From contig NZ_JACVOS010000016.1 in assembly GCF_018882335.1 (NCBI RefSeq), forward strand, positions 1-38,057: a DNA stretch of 38,057 bases. Reading direction: 5' to 3'. This document shows, piece after piece, positions 9,012 through 17,349 of this stretch. The position numbers were made by a program, and so were the translations under genes. Origin of the DNA: Polynucleobacter sp. AM-25C3 (GTDB taxonomy: Bacteria > Pseudomonadota > Gammaproteobacteria > Burkholderiales > Burkholderiaceae). The notes under the pieces are model-generated. The model was not told the DNA's origin. It saw only the letters and a list, made by a program, of their open reading frames with translations, and did no database searches. Numbering within the stretch: the stretch's first letter is position 1; every line of letters starts with the position of its first letter.

Positions 9012-9093
9012 GACTAATTATGGCTGTGAAACGGTGTTTCTGCCAAACTACCAAATATCTTTGTGGGATAAATGGCAGCCTGGAGAAATCGAT

Positions 9094-11727
9094 TTAAACC
9101 GTTTTTTCTTGGCCGCCGGTTTCAACTAAAACCATTGGACCATTTTGCAGGCTTACCGCTGCCTTAGGTATTCTACCCATAGGCACAATTTCAGGTTCTG
9201 CTTTGATTTGTGATTGCGCTTCTTGATGTTTGCTGGAGTCTGTTGCTACCCAGACCATGCCAGCAGACTGAACCACGCTATGCAACGGTGTCTCTTCTAG
9301 TGCCTGGAAGGCAACTTTCGGAAGTTCAGGCATTGGTTTTGCAATCACTTCAATTGCAGCAACCGCTACTGGTGCAGCTGTTGCTGAAGCAGTGTTAGAT
9401 GGGCGATTGCTTTGACGCGGTGCACGTTGCTCTCTTGGTTCTCTTGGCTCGCGTGGCGCTCTTTCCTTTACTTCACTAGAAGCTACGGGGGCAGCTGCAT
9501 CGGTATTGCCAAAGCTCTGAGCAAGGTTCTGGATAGGCATGGAAGCAGAAGCTCCAGCCATTCCTGCTGGTGGGCCAGAGAATGAAGTTGCTATTGAGAC
9601 AACGGAAGCAATCGCTGCATCACCATTGGACTCGGTGCGCTCGCCACGTTGACCACGACCACGGCCACGACGGTTGCGACCACGGCCACGACGCTCTTCA
9701 CCTTCAGTGCTAGGAGCGGCATCGGTTCCTGGCGCAGCTTCAGTGGCTGGAGTTACCGCAGCTTGATTTTCTGGTTTTGGGTTTTGATTGCGATTACTGT
9801 TACGGTTACGGCCGTCTTGGCGACCTCTACCTGAACCTGCTTCGCGTGGAGCATTTGTACCTTCAGTAGCTGCTGCACCTTCAGCTGGACGCTCAGCGCG
9901 ATCGTTGCGCTCGCCACGGCGACCGCGATTGCGATTGTTGCTGTTGCGATTGTTTTGATTACGGCCACGTGGCCCACTTGGAGTTGGTTTTACTTCTGGC
10001 GCCGGTGATGAAGAGAATAGGCTCTTAATAAATCCAAAGAATCCACCGGTACTAGCAGTTTCAGTGCTGGCTTTTTCAACACGTGCTGGACGTGGTTGGC
10101 TTGCTGGCGCTGGCGCGTTTGGTGTAATGCCTTTGACAGCCGCCTCTGGGCGAACTTTAACATCCGCATCTTTACGGCTTACAGCGGTATCAGTTTCGAG
10201 TTCAGCGGCAGCTTCTTCAGCCATCACATAGCTGGCTTTTTGATCATCAAGACGTGGATCGTCATGGCGTAAACGCTCAAGCTTGTAATGTGGTGTCTCT
10301 AAATGCTTGTTTGGGATCATCAAGACATTGACTTTAAAGCGAGTCTCAATCTTAATTACTTCAGCGCGTTTCTCATTGAGCAAGAACGCAGCCACTTCGA
10401 CTGGAACTTGTGTATGAATAGCTGCTGTATTTTCTTTCATTGCCTCTTCTTGGATGATGCGCAAGACTTGCAAGGCAGAAGATTCAGTATCGCGGATATG
10501 GCCTGTGCCGTTACAACGTGGGCAGGTGACGTGGCTACCTTCAGAGAGGGCGGGGCGTAAACGCTGGCGTGACATTTCCATCAAACCAAACTTGGAGATC
10601 TTGCCCATCTGAACGCGCGCACGGTCATGACGTAAGGCATCGCGTAGGCGATTCTCAACATCTTTCTGTGCCTTGCTCGATTCCATATCAATGAAGTCAA
10701 TGACGATGAGGCCACCCAAGTCACGTAAACGCGCTTGACGAGCGATTTCATCGGCAGCTTCTAAGTTGGTGCGAGTAGCAGTCTCTTCAATATCAGAGCC
10801 ACGGGTTGCGCGTGCAGAGTTGACGTCCACAGAAACCAAAGCTTCAGTATGGTCAATCACGATTGCGCCGCCAGATGGCAATGGCACTGTTCGTGAGTAA
10901 GCAGTTTCAATCTGGTGCTCAATCTGGAAGCGAGAGAACAAAGGAACATCGTCCTGGTAACGCTTCACTCTTGGCAGGTTGTCTGGCATTACTACAGACA
11001 TAAAGGCTGCAGCTTGCTCGTAGATGTCATCGGTATCAATGAGGATCTCGCCAATATCTGGCTGGAAGTAATCACGAATTGCGCGGATTACCAAGCTAGA
11101 TTCGAGGTAAATCAATAGTGGTGCTGAGTTGCCTTTGGCAGCCTCATCAATCGCTGTCCACAACTGCATGAGGTAACTTAAGTCCCATTGCAATTCAGTA
11201 GCGTCACGGCCAATACCAGCAGTACGAGCAATGATGCTCATGCCATCAGGTACTTCTAATTGGGACATTGCTTCACGGAGTTCTTGACGGTCTTCGCCTT
11301 CAATGCGGCGTGAAACACCGCCTCCACGTGGGTTATTTGGCATTAATACCAAATAGCGACCTGCCAGGGATACAAAAGAGGTGAGGGCGGCGCCTTTTTG
11401 GCCGCGCTCTTCTTTTTCCACCTGAACAATGATTTCTTGGCCTTCGCGTAAGGCATCTTTAATAGAGGCATTACGGACATCAATACCCTCTTTAAAGTAG
11501 GTGCGGGCAACTTCTTTAAATGGCAGGAAGCCATGGCGTTCTTCGCCGTAATTTACAAAGCAAGCTTCGAGCGAAGGCTCAATGCGAGTAATAACACCTT
11601 TGTAAATATTGCCTTTGCGTTGTTCACGACCGGCAGCTTCGATATCGATATCGATGAGTTTTTGACCATCGACGATGGCAACTCGCAACTCTTCTTGTTG
11701 AGTTGCATTAAATAACATGCGTTTCAT
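9094..11727 (-). CDS. rne: Ribonuclease E
   Basis: Endoribonuclease that starts mRNA decay and matures rRNA and tRNA; usually the scaffold of the degradosome. It has 877 residues. An S1 RNA-binding domain spans about 38-118. The DNase-I-like catalytic core carries Asp301 ([11 protein letters not shown]) and Asp344 (IVIDFIDM). The zinc-link cysteines are 402 and 405 (CPRCNGTG). These are the E. coli positions minus two. From about residue 500 the chain becomes low-complexity, rich in Arg, Gly, Asn, Ala and Pro (repeated [16 protein letters not shown] segments), the disordered RNA-binding tail. The last 60 residues are less basic and may bind a partner. It is divergent from rluC, as in E. coli, and has a long structured leader. 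Confidence 0.97.
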   Translation of the reverse strand: MKRMLFNATQQEELRVAIVDGQKLIDIDIEAAGREQRKGNIYKGVITRIEPSLEACFVNYGEERHGFLPFKEVARTYFKEGIDVRNASIKDALREGQEIIVQVEKEERGQKGAALTSFVSLAGRYLVLMPNNPRGGGVSRRIEGEDRQELREAMSQLEVPDGMSIIARTAGIGRDATELQWDLSYLMQLWTAIDEAAKGNSAPLLIYLESSLVIRAIRDYFQPDIGEILIDTDDIYEQAAAFMSVVMPDNLPRVKRYQDDVPLFSRFQIEHQIETAYSRTVPLPSGGAIVIDHTEALVSVDVNSARATRGSDIEETATRTNLEAADEIARQARLRDLGGLIVIDFIDMESSKAQKDVENRLRDALRHDRARVQMGKISKFGLMEMSRQRLRPALSEGSHVTCPRCNGTGHIRDTESSALQVLRIIQEEAMKENTAAIHTQVPVEVAAFLLNEKRAEVIKIETRFKVNVLMIPNKHLETPHYKLERLRHDDPRLDDQKASYVMAEEAAAELETDTAVSRKDADVKVRPEAAVKGITPNAPAPASQPRPARVEKASTETASTGGFFGFIKSLFSSSPAPEVKPTPSGPRGRNQNNRNSNNRNRGRRGERNDRAERPAEGAAATEGTNAPREAGSGRGRQDGRNRNSNRNQNPKPENQAAVTPATEAAPGTDAAPSTEGEERRGRGRNRRGRGRGQRGERTESNGDAAIASVVSIATSFSGPPAGMAGASASMPIQNLAQSFGNTDAAAPVASSEVKERAPREPREPREQRAPRQSNRPSNTASATAAPVAVAAIEVIAKPMPELPKVAFQALEETPLHSVVQSAGMVWVATDSSKHQEAQSQIKAEPEIVPMGRIPKAAVSLQNGPMVLVETGGQEKTV

Positions 11728-12184
11728 AACACTCTCCTATTGGGGAGTGCGTCGTTGCGCGCTGCGTTAGGGACAAGTTAGATACCGCTTGGGGGCATAG
11801 CCCATTGGCAGCTTTGGAGTGTGGATCAAGCTAATCCAGGCATCTTCTGCCTAGTACACCATGTTCAATTAAACCGGTGCCACACTTGACGATCGCCGCA
11901 GAGACCTCCTTTAGGTCATCAATGCAGGCGCGCGCCTGGAAACTGTCTTCTAATCGCGGGTCGCGGCATACGGCACACCAACCCTGCGCCTCATTACAAC
12001 GGGGGAGGGGCAACCCCGGGAGTCTTTTAAGGGCGACTCCAAGCTCCACGATACAAACCTGAATCAGGGTGGTATCGGGCCAATAAATTGGCTAGAGCGT
12101 TGATTATACGACACAAGTTGAACGACAATGGGGTATTGTTAAGTCCCTTGCCGACCCCTGTCGAGGTGGCGAGAGAGATAAATC
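11728..12184 (-). promoter_or_regulatory. rne promoter and long structured 5' leader (shared with divergent rluC)
   Basis: No gene lies in these 457 bp. On the minus strand a perfect TATAAT is at 12103-12108, predicting a start near 12096 and a leader of about 369 nt; the E. coli rne leader is of similar length (about 361 nt) and mediates autoregulation. The -35 is weak. The leader is more GC-rich than its surroundings and holds several hairpins, among them a 6-bp stem GGAGTC/GACTCC at about 12023-12044 and GACCT-loop-AGGTC at about 11904-11918. The rluC promoter must also lie here, but I could not place it. Confidence 0.6.
11730..11749 (-). promoter_or_regulatory. Hairpin covering the rne Shine-Dalgarno sequence
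   Basis: In the rne mRNA the Shine-Dalgarno AGGAG (11734-11738) sits six bases before the ATG. It is the 3' arm of a hairpin: CACUC pairs with GAGUG, then after one mismatch or bulge CC pairs with GG, around a loop of about four bases. The ribosome site would be partly closed until the hairpin opens, which suggests translational control. Confidence 0.55.
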
Positions 12185-13207
12185 ATGAAATCCGAACCCA
12201 TTTCCAAGCCTTCACAGGTAAAAACACCCGCTCCTGCGGCTGTACATCTTCAGACCATTGGTCCCGAGGAGGCTGGCCAGCGACTGGATAATTATCTCTT
12301 ACGCTGGGCTAAAGGGGTTCCCAAAAGCCATGTGTATCGGATTATTCGCTCTGGCGAAGTTCGGGTTAATAAGAAAAGGGCGGAGCCAACTACCCGCTTA
12401 ATTGAGGGGGATGTGGTTAGGGTTCCCCCCGTTCGCATTGCTGAGCCCGCCCAAATGGCGGCCGTCAATTCGGCTCAAACCAAGTCTCGAGCACAAGGGT
12501 ACTCTGACAAAATGCCTATTCTGTTTGAGGATGAGGCTCTATTGATAGTCAATAAGCCGCCGGGTTTAGCAGTTCATGGTGGATCGGGTATCGCCCTTGG
12601 CGTTATTGAGACTCTGCGTATTACCCGCCCAGAACTCAAATTCCTAGAATTGGTCCATCGTTTGGATCGCGATACTTCGGGCGTATTGCTGCTGGCTAAA
12701 AAACGCAGTGCTCTAGTGGAGCTGCATCGTCAGATCCGTGAGGGGCAGACCGATAAGCGCTATTACTTACTTGCCCACGGGGAAATTGCTCAGGGTGCCG
12801 GTGTAATGCAATTAAAGTACGCGCTACATAAATACTTGCTGCCTAATGGCGAGCGCCGCGTGCGTGTTGACCCAGATGGCCTGCCGAGTCATACGGCTTT
12901 ACGTGTTGTCAAGACCATGAAGCGCGGAGATGCGGCGATTACTCTGGCCGAGGCTCAGCTCAAAACGGGCCGCACCCATCAGATTCGTGTGCACCTCCTA
13001 AAGCTTGGTCATGCCATCTTGGGCGACGATAAATACGGCTTTGCAGATCAAGACAAGATTGTGAAATCTAAGCGCTTGTATTTGCATGCTCATTTGGCTG
13101 GCTTTACCCATCCCCGTACTGGCGAGAAAATGCGTATCGAATCGCCATTGCCCGCTGAATTTACGGCAATGATGAAAAACTTTGAAGCGCCCGCTGAAAA
13201 AAGTTAA
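12185..13207 (+). CDS. rluC: 23S rRNA pseudouridine synthase RluC
   Basis: Converts specific uridines in 23S rRNA to pseudouridine (955, 2504 and 2580 in E. coli RluC). It has 340 residues. An S4 RNA-binding domain spans about 31-85 (RLDNYLLRW, GEVRVNKKRA). The RluA-family catalytic domain follows, with the active-site aspartate Asp161 in HRLDRDTSG and a later KTGRTHQIRVHL block. The synteny with rne supports RluC rather than RluA or RluD. An N-terminal stretch of about 25 Pro/Lys-rich residues precedes the S4 domain. The gene is followed 15 nt later by a HAD hydrolase and probably co-transcribed with it. Confidence 0.92.
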   Translation: MKSEPISKPSQVKTPAPAAVHLQTIGPEEAGQRLDNYLLRWAKGVPKSHVYRIIRSGEVRVNKKRAEPTTRLIEGDVVRVPPVRIAEPAQMAAVNSAQTKSRAQGYSDKMPILFEDEALLIVNKPPGLAVHGGSGIALGVIETLRITRPELKFLELVHRLDRDTSGVLLLAKKRSALVELHRQIREGQTDKRYYLLAHGEIAQGAGVMQLKYALHKYLLPNGERRVRVDPDGLPSHTALRVVKTMKRGDAAITLAEAQLKTGRTHQIRVHLLKLGHAILGDDKYGFADQDKIVKSKRLYLHAHLAGFTHPRTGEKMRIESPLPAEFTAMMKNFEAPAEKS

Positions 13208-13222
13208 GTAATTAATGCCCAG

Positions 13223-13912
13223 ATGATTGAAGAGCAAAAATCCGATAGATGTTATGACCTGATTGTGTGGGATTGGGATGGAACCATCATGGATTCCACG
13301 CCAACCATCGTGGATTGCATTCAGCAGGCTTGTCGCGATTTAGGTTTCAAGGAGCCGGATGACTCTTTGGCAAGTTCAGTTATTGGCTTGGGGATTCAGG
13401 ATTCGCTCAGAAGGGCAGTTCCATGGATTGAGCCAGCCCATTTCCCCAAGCTGACAGAGCGCTTTCGTTATCACTACCTAGCTAAAGATCATGAGCTTGA
13501 TTTATTTCCGGGGATTCGTGAGCTGTTAGAAAGTTTGCGTGCGGATGGTTATTTATTGGGAGTTGCTACAGGTAAATCTCGCGTGGGATTGGATCGCTCT
13601 TTAAAGCATCACCAGCTAGAGATGATGTTTCATGAAACGCGCACTGCAGATGAATCCTTCTCCAAGCCTCATCCTGGAATGCTCTTAGAGCTTTCGGATG
13701 TAATGCAGGTGCCGATGCGCCGCATGCTCATGATTGGGGACACTACCCATGATTTGGATATGGCAGCCAATGCAGGCGTTGATGCTGTTGCAGTCACTTA
13801 TGGCGCGCATCCACCCAGCACTTTAAAAGAATCGCCATCCCTCATCCATGTGGATGATGTCTCGCAGTTGACGAGCTGGCTAAGCCAGAATCTCACTGTG
13901 AAAAATGCATAA
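13223..13912 (+). CDS. HAD-superfamily hydrolase (phosphoglycolate-phosphatase-like)
   Basis: Soluble phosphatase of 229 residues. HAD motif I is DWDGT with Asp17 and Asp19. Motif II is the VATGKS strand, the motif III lysine lies in SKPHPG, and motif IV is GDTTHDLDMA. The alpha-helical cap between motifs I and II is of the Gph/PgmB type. Position just after rluC is common in betaproteobacteria. The substrate is not known: 2-phosphoglycolate is a guess from family resemblance. An ATG eight bases upstream is out of frame and runs into a stop, so 13223 is the start. Confidence 0.85.
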   Translation: MIEEQKSDRCYDLIVWDWDGTIMDSTPTIVDCIQQACRDLGFKEPDDSLASSVIGLGIQDSLRRAVPWIEPAHFPKLTERFRYHYLAKDHELDLFPGIRELLESLRADGYLLGVATGKSRVGLDRSLKHHQLEMMFHETRTADESFSKPHPGMLLELSDVMQVPMRRMLMIGDTTHDLDMAANAGVDAVAVTYGAHPPSTLKESPSLIHVDDVSQLTSWLSQNLTVKNA

Positions 13913-13962
13913 ACCAGCCATACTGAAGCTATACACAAGTTAGTAACTAAGGAATAAAAGCA

Positions 13963-14922
13963 ATGGATCAAAATCAGCCAGACAATGCGAATCAAAACTG
14001 GGAGCGTCAAGCCCTCGAGCATTTGTTGTTGGAGAATTTAAAAGAAACCCGTAAGACACGCCGCTGGAAGGCTGTATTTCGGGCGCTCACTTTAATTGTT
14101 TTTGTGGGTGCGATTCTGGCGATATTTGATTTTCAGCTGCCGGGGCGCGGCATGGGAACCGAGAAGCACACAGCCTTAGTTACGCTAGAGGGGGAGATCT
14201 CTTCAAGCTCTATGGCAAATGCTTTAGATATCAACTCATCACTGACGGCTGCATTTGAAAATGAGAATAGTGCAGGGGTGGTTTTGCGCATTAATAGCCC
14301 AGGCGGCTCTCCAGTGCAGGCTGGCATGATGAATGATGAAATTCACCGCTTGCGTAAGCTCTATCCAAGTAAACCTTTCTACGTGGTGATTGAGGACATT
14401 TGCGCCTCTGGCGGTTACTACGTCGCCGTAGCTGGTGATCAGATTTTGGTCGACAAGGCCAGCCTCGTCGGGTCCATTGGCGTGATCATGGAAGGCTTTG
14501 GCTTTACCGGCTTAATGGATAAGTTGGGTGTGACGCGTCGCATGATTACTGCGGGATCCAATAAAGGCATGATGGATCCGTTTTCTAAAGAAAATCCCCA
14601 GCAGGTCGAAATGATCAAAACCATGATTGATGAGATTCATCAGCAATTTATTGCGGTGGTAAAAGCAGGTCGTGGCGATCGCTTAAAAGAAACCCCTGAG
14701 ATGTTCTCTGGCCGTGTTTGGAATGGCGAACAAGCAATCAAAATTGGTTTGGTAGATGGCTATGGAACAGTAGAGTCCGTAGCGCGCGATATCTTTAAAT
14801 CACCAGATATTCTTGACTACACCATGAAAGAGAATTTTGCCGAACGCGTTGCCAAACGCTTTGGTGCTGAGGTTGGTGCTGCAGCAGGTAAGGCATTAAT
14901 TAAGACGCCTGATTTGAAGTAA
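13963..14922 (+). CDS. Signal peptide peptidase SppA-type membrane serine protease (family S49)
   Basis: Inner-membrane protease of 319 residues, the short single-domain form rather than the 618-residue E. coli SppA. A basic cytoplasmic segment is followed by one membrane helix at about 40-57, leaving the catalytic domain outside the cytoplasm. The Ser-Lys dyad is Ser149 (CASGGYYVA) and Lys201 (GSNKGMMDPF), close to Ser147/Lys199 of Bacillus SppA. The oxyanion loop INSPGGSP is at 110-117. It probably degrades cleaved signal peptides and misfolded membrane proteins. AAGGA lies ahead of the ATG. It ends at a strong bidirectional terminator. Confidence 0.9.
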   Translation: MDQNQPDNANQNWERQALEHLLLENLKETRKTRRWKAVFRALTLIVFVGAILAIFDFQLPGRGMGTEKHTALVTLEGEISSSSMANALDINSSLTAAFENENSAGVVLRINSPGGSPVQAGMMNDEIHRLRKLYPSKPFYVVIEDICASGGYYVAVAGDQILVDKASLVGSIGVIMEGFGFTGLMDKLGVTRRMITAGSNKGMMDPFSKENPQQVEMIKTMIDEIHQQFIAVVKAGRGDRLKETPEMFSGRVWNGEQAIKIGLVDGYGTVESVARDIFKSPDILDYTMKENFAERVAKRFGAEVGAAAGKALIKTPDLK

Positions 14923-14957
14923 AAAACGATCGATCAGTAAGGCAACAAACAAAACAC

Positions 14958-15731
14958 CTAGGCCAGCAATAGAAATACTGCTGGCCTATTTTGTAATGAG
15001 GCGCATGCTGCTTCATTCGGATAACGCTTACGCCAGTCTGCAATCGAGAGTGTCGTAATTACCTCCGTGGCGAGACTCAGATCCATGCCAAGACAAAGCA
15101 GTGATTGTGGCGCCAATGTATTGAGGCAAGCCATCAACATGGCGGTGTTGCGATAGGGCGTCTCAATCCAGATTTGAGTTTGCTGTAATTTTCTAGATTC
15201 CATTTCCAGCTGTTTCAGTCTAGCGATACGGTCTTGCGCATCATGCGGAATGTATCCCTGAAAAGCAAAGCGTTGACCATTTAATCCGCTAGCCATGAGG
15301 CCTAGCAAAATAGAGCTTGGACCAACCAAAGGCTTTACTTTGGCACCCAGCTGTTGTGCAGCAAGTACTAGCTCTGCGCCAGGATCTGCTACCCCTGGTA
15401 CCCCAGCCTCTGACATGAGGCCCATGTCATTGCCAGCCATTAAAGGCTTGAGTAAATCCATGGGTTTCACTGCATCGCCATACTTGGCGTTTCTGGCTAC
15501 ACCGCGCCACTCACTCATTTGCATTTCTTGAATCGTGCAAGCCAAAGGTGAAACGCTATCTACAGTCTTTAAAAAAGCACGCGCAGTCTTGGCATCTTCA
15601 ACAATCCAATGAACCAGTTTGGATGTTTGGGCAATCGTTTCAGTTGGTAACACCCAAGGTAATTGCTCGTCTCGAGAATCATCTCCCAAAGTATTGGGGA
15701 TTAAAAAGAGGGTGCCTAGTTTTGCGCTCAT
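14958..15731 (-). CDS. RsmI-like SAM-dependent methyltransferase (tetrapyrrole methylase fold)
   Basis: 257 residues of the COG0313/tetrapyrrole-methylase fold. The best-kept motif is SEAGVPGVADPGAELV, matching the RsmI SDAGTPxISDPG block, followed by VGPSSILLGLMASGL. It differs from true RsmI at two places. The N-terminal ATPIGNL is IPNTLGD here, and EDTR is VEDAKTAR. It is therefore a paralogue and its target need not be 16S rRNA C1402. Neighbouring maf suggests a nucleotide or RNA theme, but no substrate can be named. It ends in the bidirectional terminator and starts 32 nt after maf. Confidence 0.82.
   Translation of the reverse strand: MSAKLGTLFLIPNTLGDDSRDEQLPWVLPTETIAQTSKLVHWIVEDAKTARAFLKTVDSVSPLACTIQEMQMSEWRGVARNAKYGDAVKPMDLLKPLMAGNDMGLMSEAGVPGVADPGAELVLAAQQLGAKVKPLVGPSSILLGLMASGLNGQRFAFQGYIPHDAQDRIARLKQLEMESRKLQQTQIWIETPYRNTAMLMACLNTLAPQSLLCLGMDLSLATEVITTLSIADWRKRYPNEAACASLQNRPAVFLLLA
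14959..14992. terminator. Bidirectional terminator between sppA-type gene and methyltransferase gene
   Basis: A perfect 10-bp stem (TAGGCCAGCA at 14959-14968, its complement at 14979-14988) with a 10-nt loop is followed by TTTT on the plus strand and by a U-rich stretch on the minus strand. It lies inside the last codons and stop of the convergent methyltransferase gene. Confidence 0.85.
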
Positions 15732-15763
15732 GTATTTAACTTCGTTTTGATTTTTTTGTTTTT

Positions 15764-16357
15764 TTATTTCTTCGCTGGAATAACAAAGCCAGCATCACGC
15801 AAGAGGCCACTCAGCGCAATTAATGGCAGGCCAATTAGTGCAGTGGGGTCATCGCTTTTAATGGCCTCTAGCAGAGAGATTCCTAAGCCTTCAGATTTGG
15901 CGCTACCAGCGCAGTCATAGGGTTCTTCAGCGTGAAGATAAGCCTCTAAAACATCATCGGATAGCTTGCGAAAGGTCACCTCAGTTGGGATGCTTAAGGC
16001 GGTTTCTGTTTCGCCATGCATCAAGCAAAGTGCCGTATGAAAAGTCACAGTCGCGCCGCGCATGAGTTGCAGTTGCGCCATCGCGCGTTCAAAGTTTCCA
16101 GGCTTGCCAATTGCGGCGCCACAGAGGTCTGCCACTTGATCGGAGCCAATGACCCAGGCCTCCGGATGCTGTTGGGCTACAGCAGCAGCTTTCGCTTTTG
16201 CCAATCTGAGAGCTAGGTCTAGAGTGCTCTCGCCGGGCAAAGGAGTTTCATCCACTTGGGGTGAAATCACATCAAAAGGGATGCGCAAGCGCTCCAAGAG
16301 CTCCCGACGGTAGGCGGAGGTGGATGCCAAGATCAATTTTTTTGCAGAATTACTCAT
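15764..16357 (-). CDS. Maf/YceF-type nucleoside triphosphate pyrophosphatase
   Basis: Hydrolyses non-canonical nucleotides; the YceF branch prefers 7-methyl-GTP. From the ATG at 16355-16357 it has 197 residues and begins MSNSAKKLILASTSAYRREL, the family N-terminus. An in-frame ATG ten codons upstream (16387) exists but has no ribosome site and would leave only 13 bp to the divergent yceD gene. The conserved GSDQVADL block and DCAGSAKSEGLGISLLE are present, as is the C-terminal GLPLIAL. The order maf-yceD-rpmF matches E. coli yceF-yceD-rpmF, which favours YceF over YhdE, although here maf is divergent from yceD. Confidence 0.9.
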   Translation of the reverse strand: MSNSAKKLILASTSAYRRELLERLRIPFDVISPQVDETPLPGESTLDLALRLAKAKAAAVAQQHPEAWVIGSDQVADLCGAAIGKPGNFERAMAQLQLMRGATVTFHTALCLMHGETETALSIPTEVTFRKLSDDVLEAYLHAEEPYDCAGSAKSEGLGISLLEAIKSDDPTALIGLPLIALSGLLRDAGFVIPAKK

Positions 16358-16400
16358 CACTACTTGTACTTTCGCTGAAGCCTTCATTTAGACTGATGTC

Positions 16401-16979
16401 ATGAATCGTAATCAAGTTTTACCTCAAGTTGAGCTATCCGCGGATCCAAGTGCTTTGCGCAGGATCGATTTTTGCGCCCCACAATCCTATAAAGGTGCTG
16501 GTTTTTTAGGCATTACAGCCCTACCTAGAGTGGCTGAAGAGGCCTCTAGTATTGAGCCGGGGGATGGCTTTCATTGGCAGATTAAGACCCATTTTGTGGA
16601 TTCTCCAGGCTCCGAGCCCCTTCAAATAGTGGAATTAGAGGTAAAAGGTCGCATTCACCTGGTCTGCCAGAGCTGTTTGCAAGATTGCGGCTTGGACTTG
16701 GCACAGGAGAGTCGCTTTGTCATGGTCGCGACCGAAGCCGAGGCAGATGCTTTTCCGATTGAGGACGACCAGCAGGAGGCTTTGGTTGCGAGTCAGCACT
16801 TTGACCTTTTGGGGCTGATTGAGGATGAGATTCTGCTGTCTTTACCCTTGATTCCGAAACACCCAGAGGGTGCTTGCCAACCTCATGCCTCATCATTTGG
16901 TGAGGCGGGGGAAGTAGCTGATACTCTAGAAAAGCCTCAGAATCCCTTTAACATATTGAAAAATATGAAGAAAAATTGA
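16401..16979 (+). CDS. YceD/DUF177 family protein (23S rRNA accumulation)
   Basis: 192 residues. The conserved pair of cysteines CQSC lies near 91-94 after a VKGRIHLVCQ strand, and an acidic segment with IEDEILLSLPLIPKH follows; this is the hallmark of DUF177. E. coli YceD is needed for normal 23S rRNA levels, and plant DUF177 members act on chloroplast 23S rRNA. The biochemical activity is unknown. It is followed by rpmF as in nearly all proteobacteria, with a 105-bp gap that may contain a separate rpmF promoter. Confidence 0.9.
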   Translation: MNRNQVLPQVELSADPSALRRIDFCAPQSYKGAGFLGITALPRVAEEASSIEPGDGFHWQIKTHFVDSPGSEPLQIVELEVKGRIHLVCQSCLQDCGLDLAQESRFVMVATEAEADAFPIEDDQQEALVASQHFDLLGLIEDEILLSLPLIPKHPEGACQPHASSFGEAGEVADTLEKPQNPFNILKNMKKN

Positions 16980-17084
16980 TGTGACCCCATATTTAGGGGA
17001 TTGCAATTCAAACCCTTTTTATCAATTAATCAAGCATTTAGTGGTTTTTTCATGTTAGAATATCGCCTTGCTTAGGAGTTCAAT

Positions 17085-17264
17085 ATGGCCGTCCAACAGA
17101 ATAAAAAATCCCCATCCAAACGTGGCATGCACCGTGCGCACGACTTTTTGACCGCACCTGCTACGGCTGTTGAAGCCACAACTGGTGAGGCCCATTTGCG
17201 CCACCACATTTCACCAAACGGCTACTATCGTGGTCGTAAAGTTGTTAAAACCAAAAACGACTAA
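17085..17264 (+). CDS. rpmF: 50S ribosomal protein L32
   Basis: A 59-residue protein beginning [20 protein letters not shown] and ending KVVKTKND. The length, the invariant N-terminal AVQQNK and KRGMHRAHD, and the later [14 protein letters not shown] identify L32. It has no cysteines and so is the zinc-free form usual in proteobacteria. TAGGAG six bases ahead of the ATG is a good ribosome site. A TAGAAT at 17056-17061 could be a -10 element. It lies between yceD and plsX in the standard order, with a terminator after it. Confidence 0.97.
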   Translation: MAVQQNKKSPSKRGMHRAHDFLTAPATAVEATTGEAHLRHHISPNGYYRGRKVVKTKND

Positions 17265-17285
17265 TTTTTTAGCCTAAAAAGATAG

Positions 17286-17314
17286 AAGCGGCTCCAATAA
17301 AAGCCGCTTTTTTC
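17286..17314 (+). terminator. Rho-independent terminator between rpmF and plsX
   Basis: A perfect 8-bp stem, AAGCGGCT at 17286-17293 and its complement at 17302-17309, encloses an 8-nt loop and runs into six T residues. It should stop or attenuate transcripts from yceD-rpmF before plsX. Confidence 0.88.
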
Positions 17315-17349
17315 TTTGAAAAATACCACTTGCAGCAATACATGATTTT

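Noticed and set aside
9040..9077. Possible molybdenum-cofactor riboswitch upstream of moaA
   Set aside because: Only one short inverted repeat is present in 82 bp, too little for the known Moco element.
9649..9977. Frames of Thr/Ala or Val/Ile repeats on either strand
   Set aside because: They are produced by the repetitive Arg/Gly codons of the RNase E tail read in other frames.
11831..12291. Several short frames in the rne leader on both strands
   Set aside because: Composition is unlike a protein, starts lack ribosome sites, and the GC-rich structured leader explains the open frames.
16358..16387. Upstream start for the Maf protein at 16387
   Set aside because: No ribosome site, no conserved residues in the extra ten codons, and only 13 bp to the divergent yceD start.
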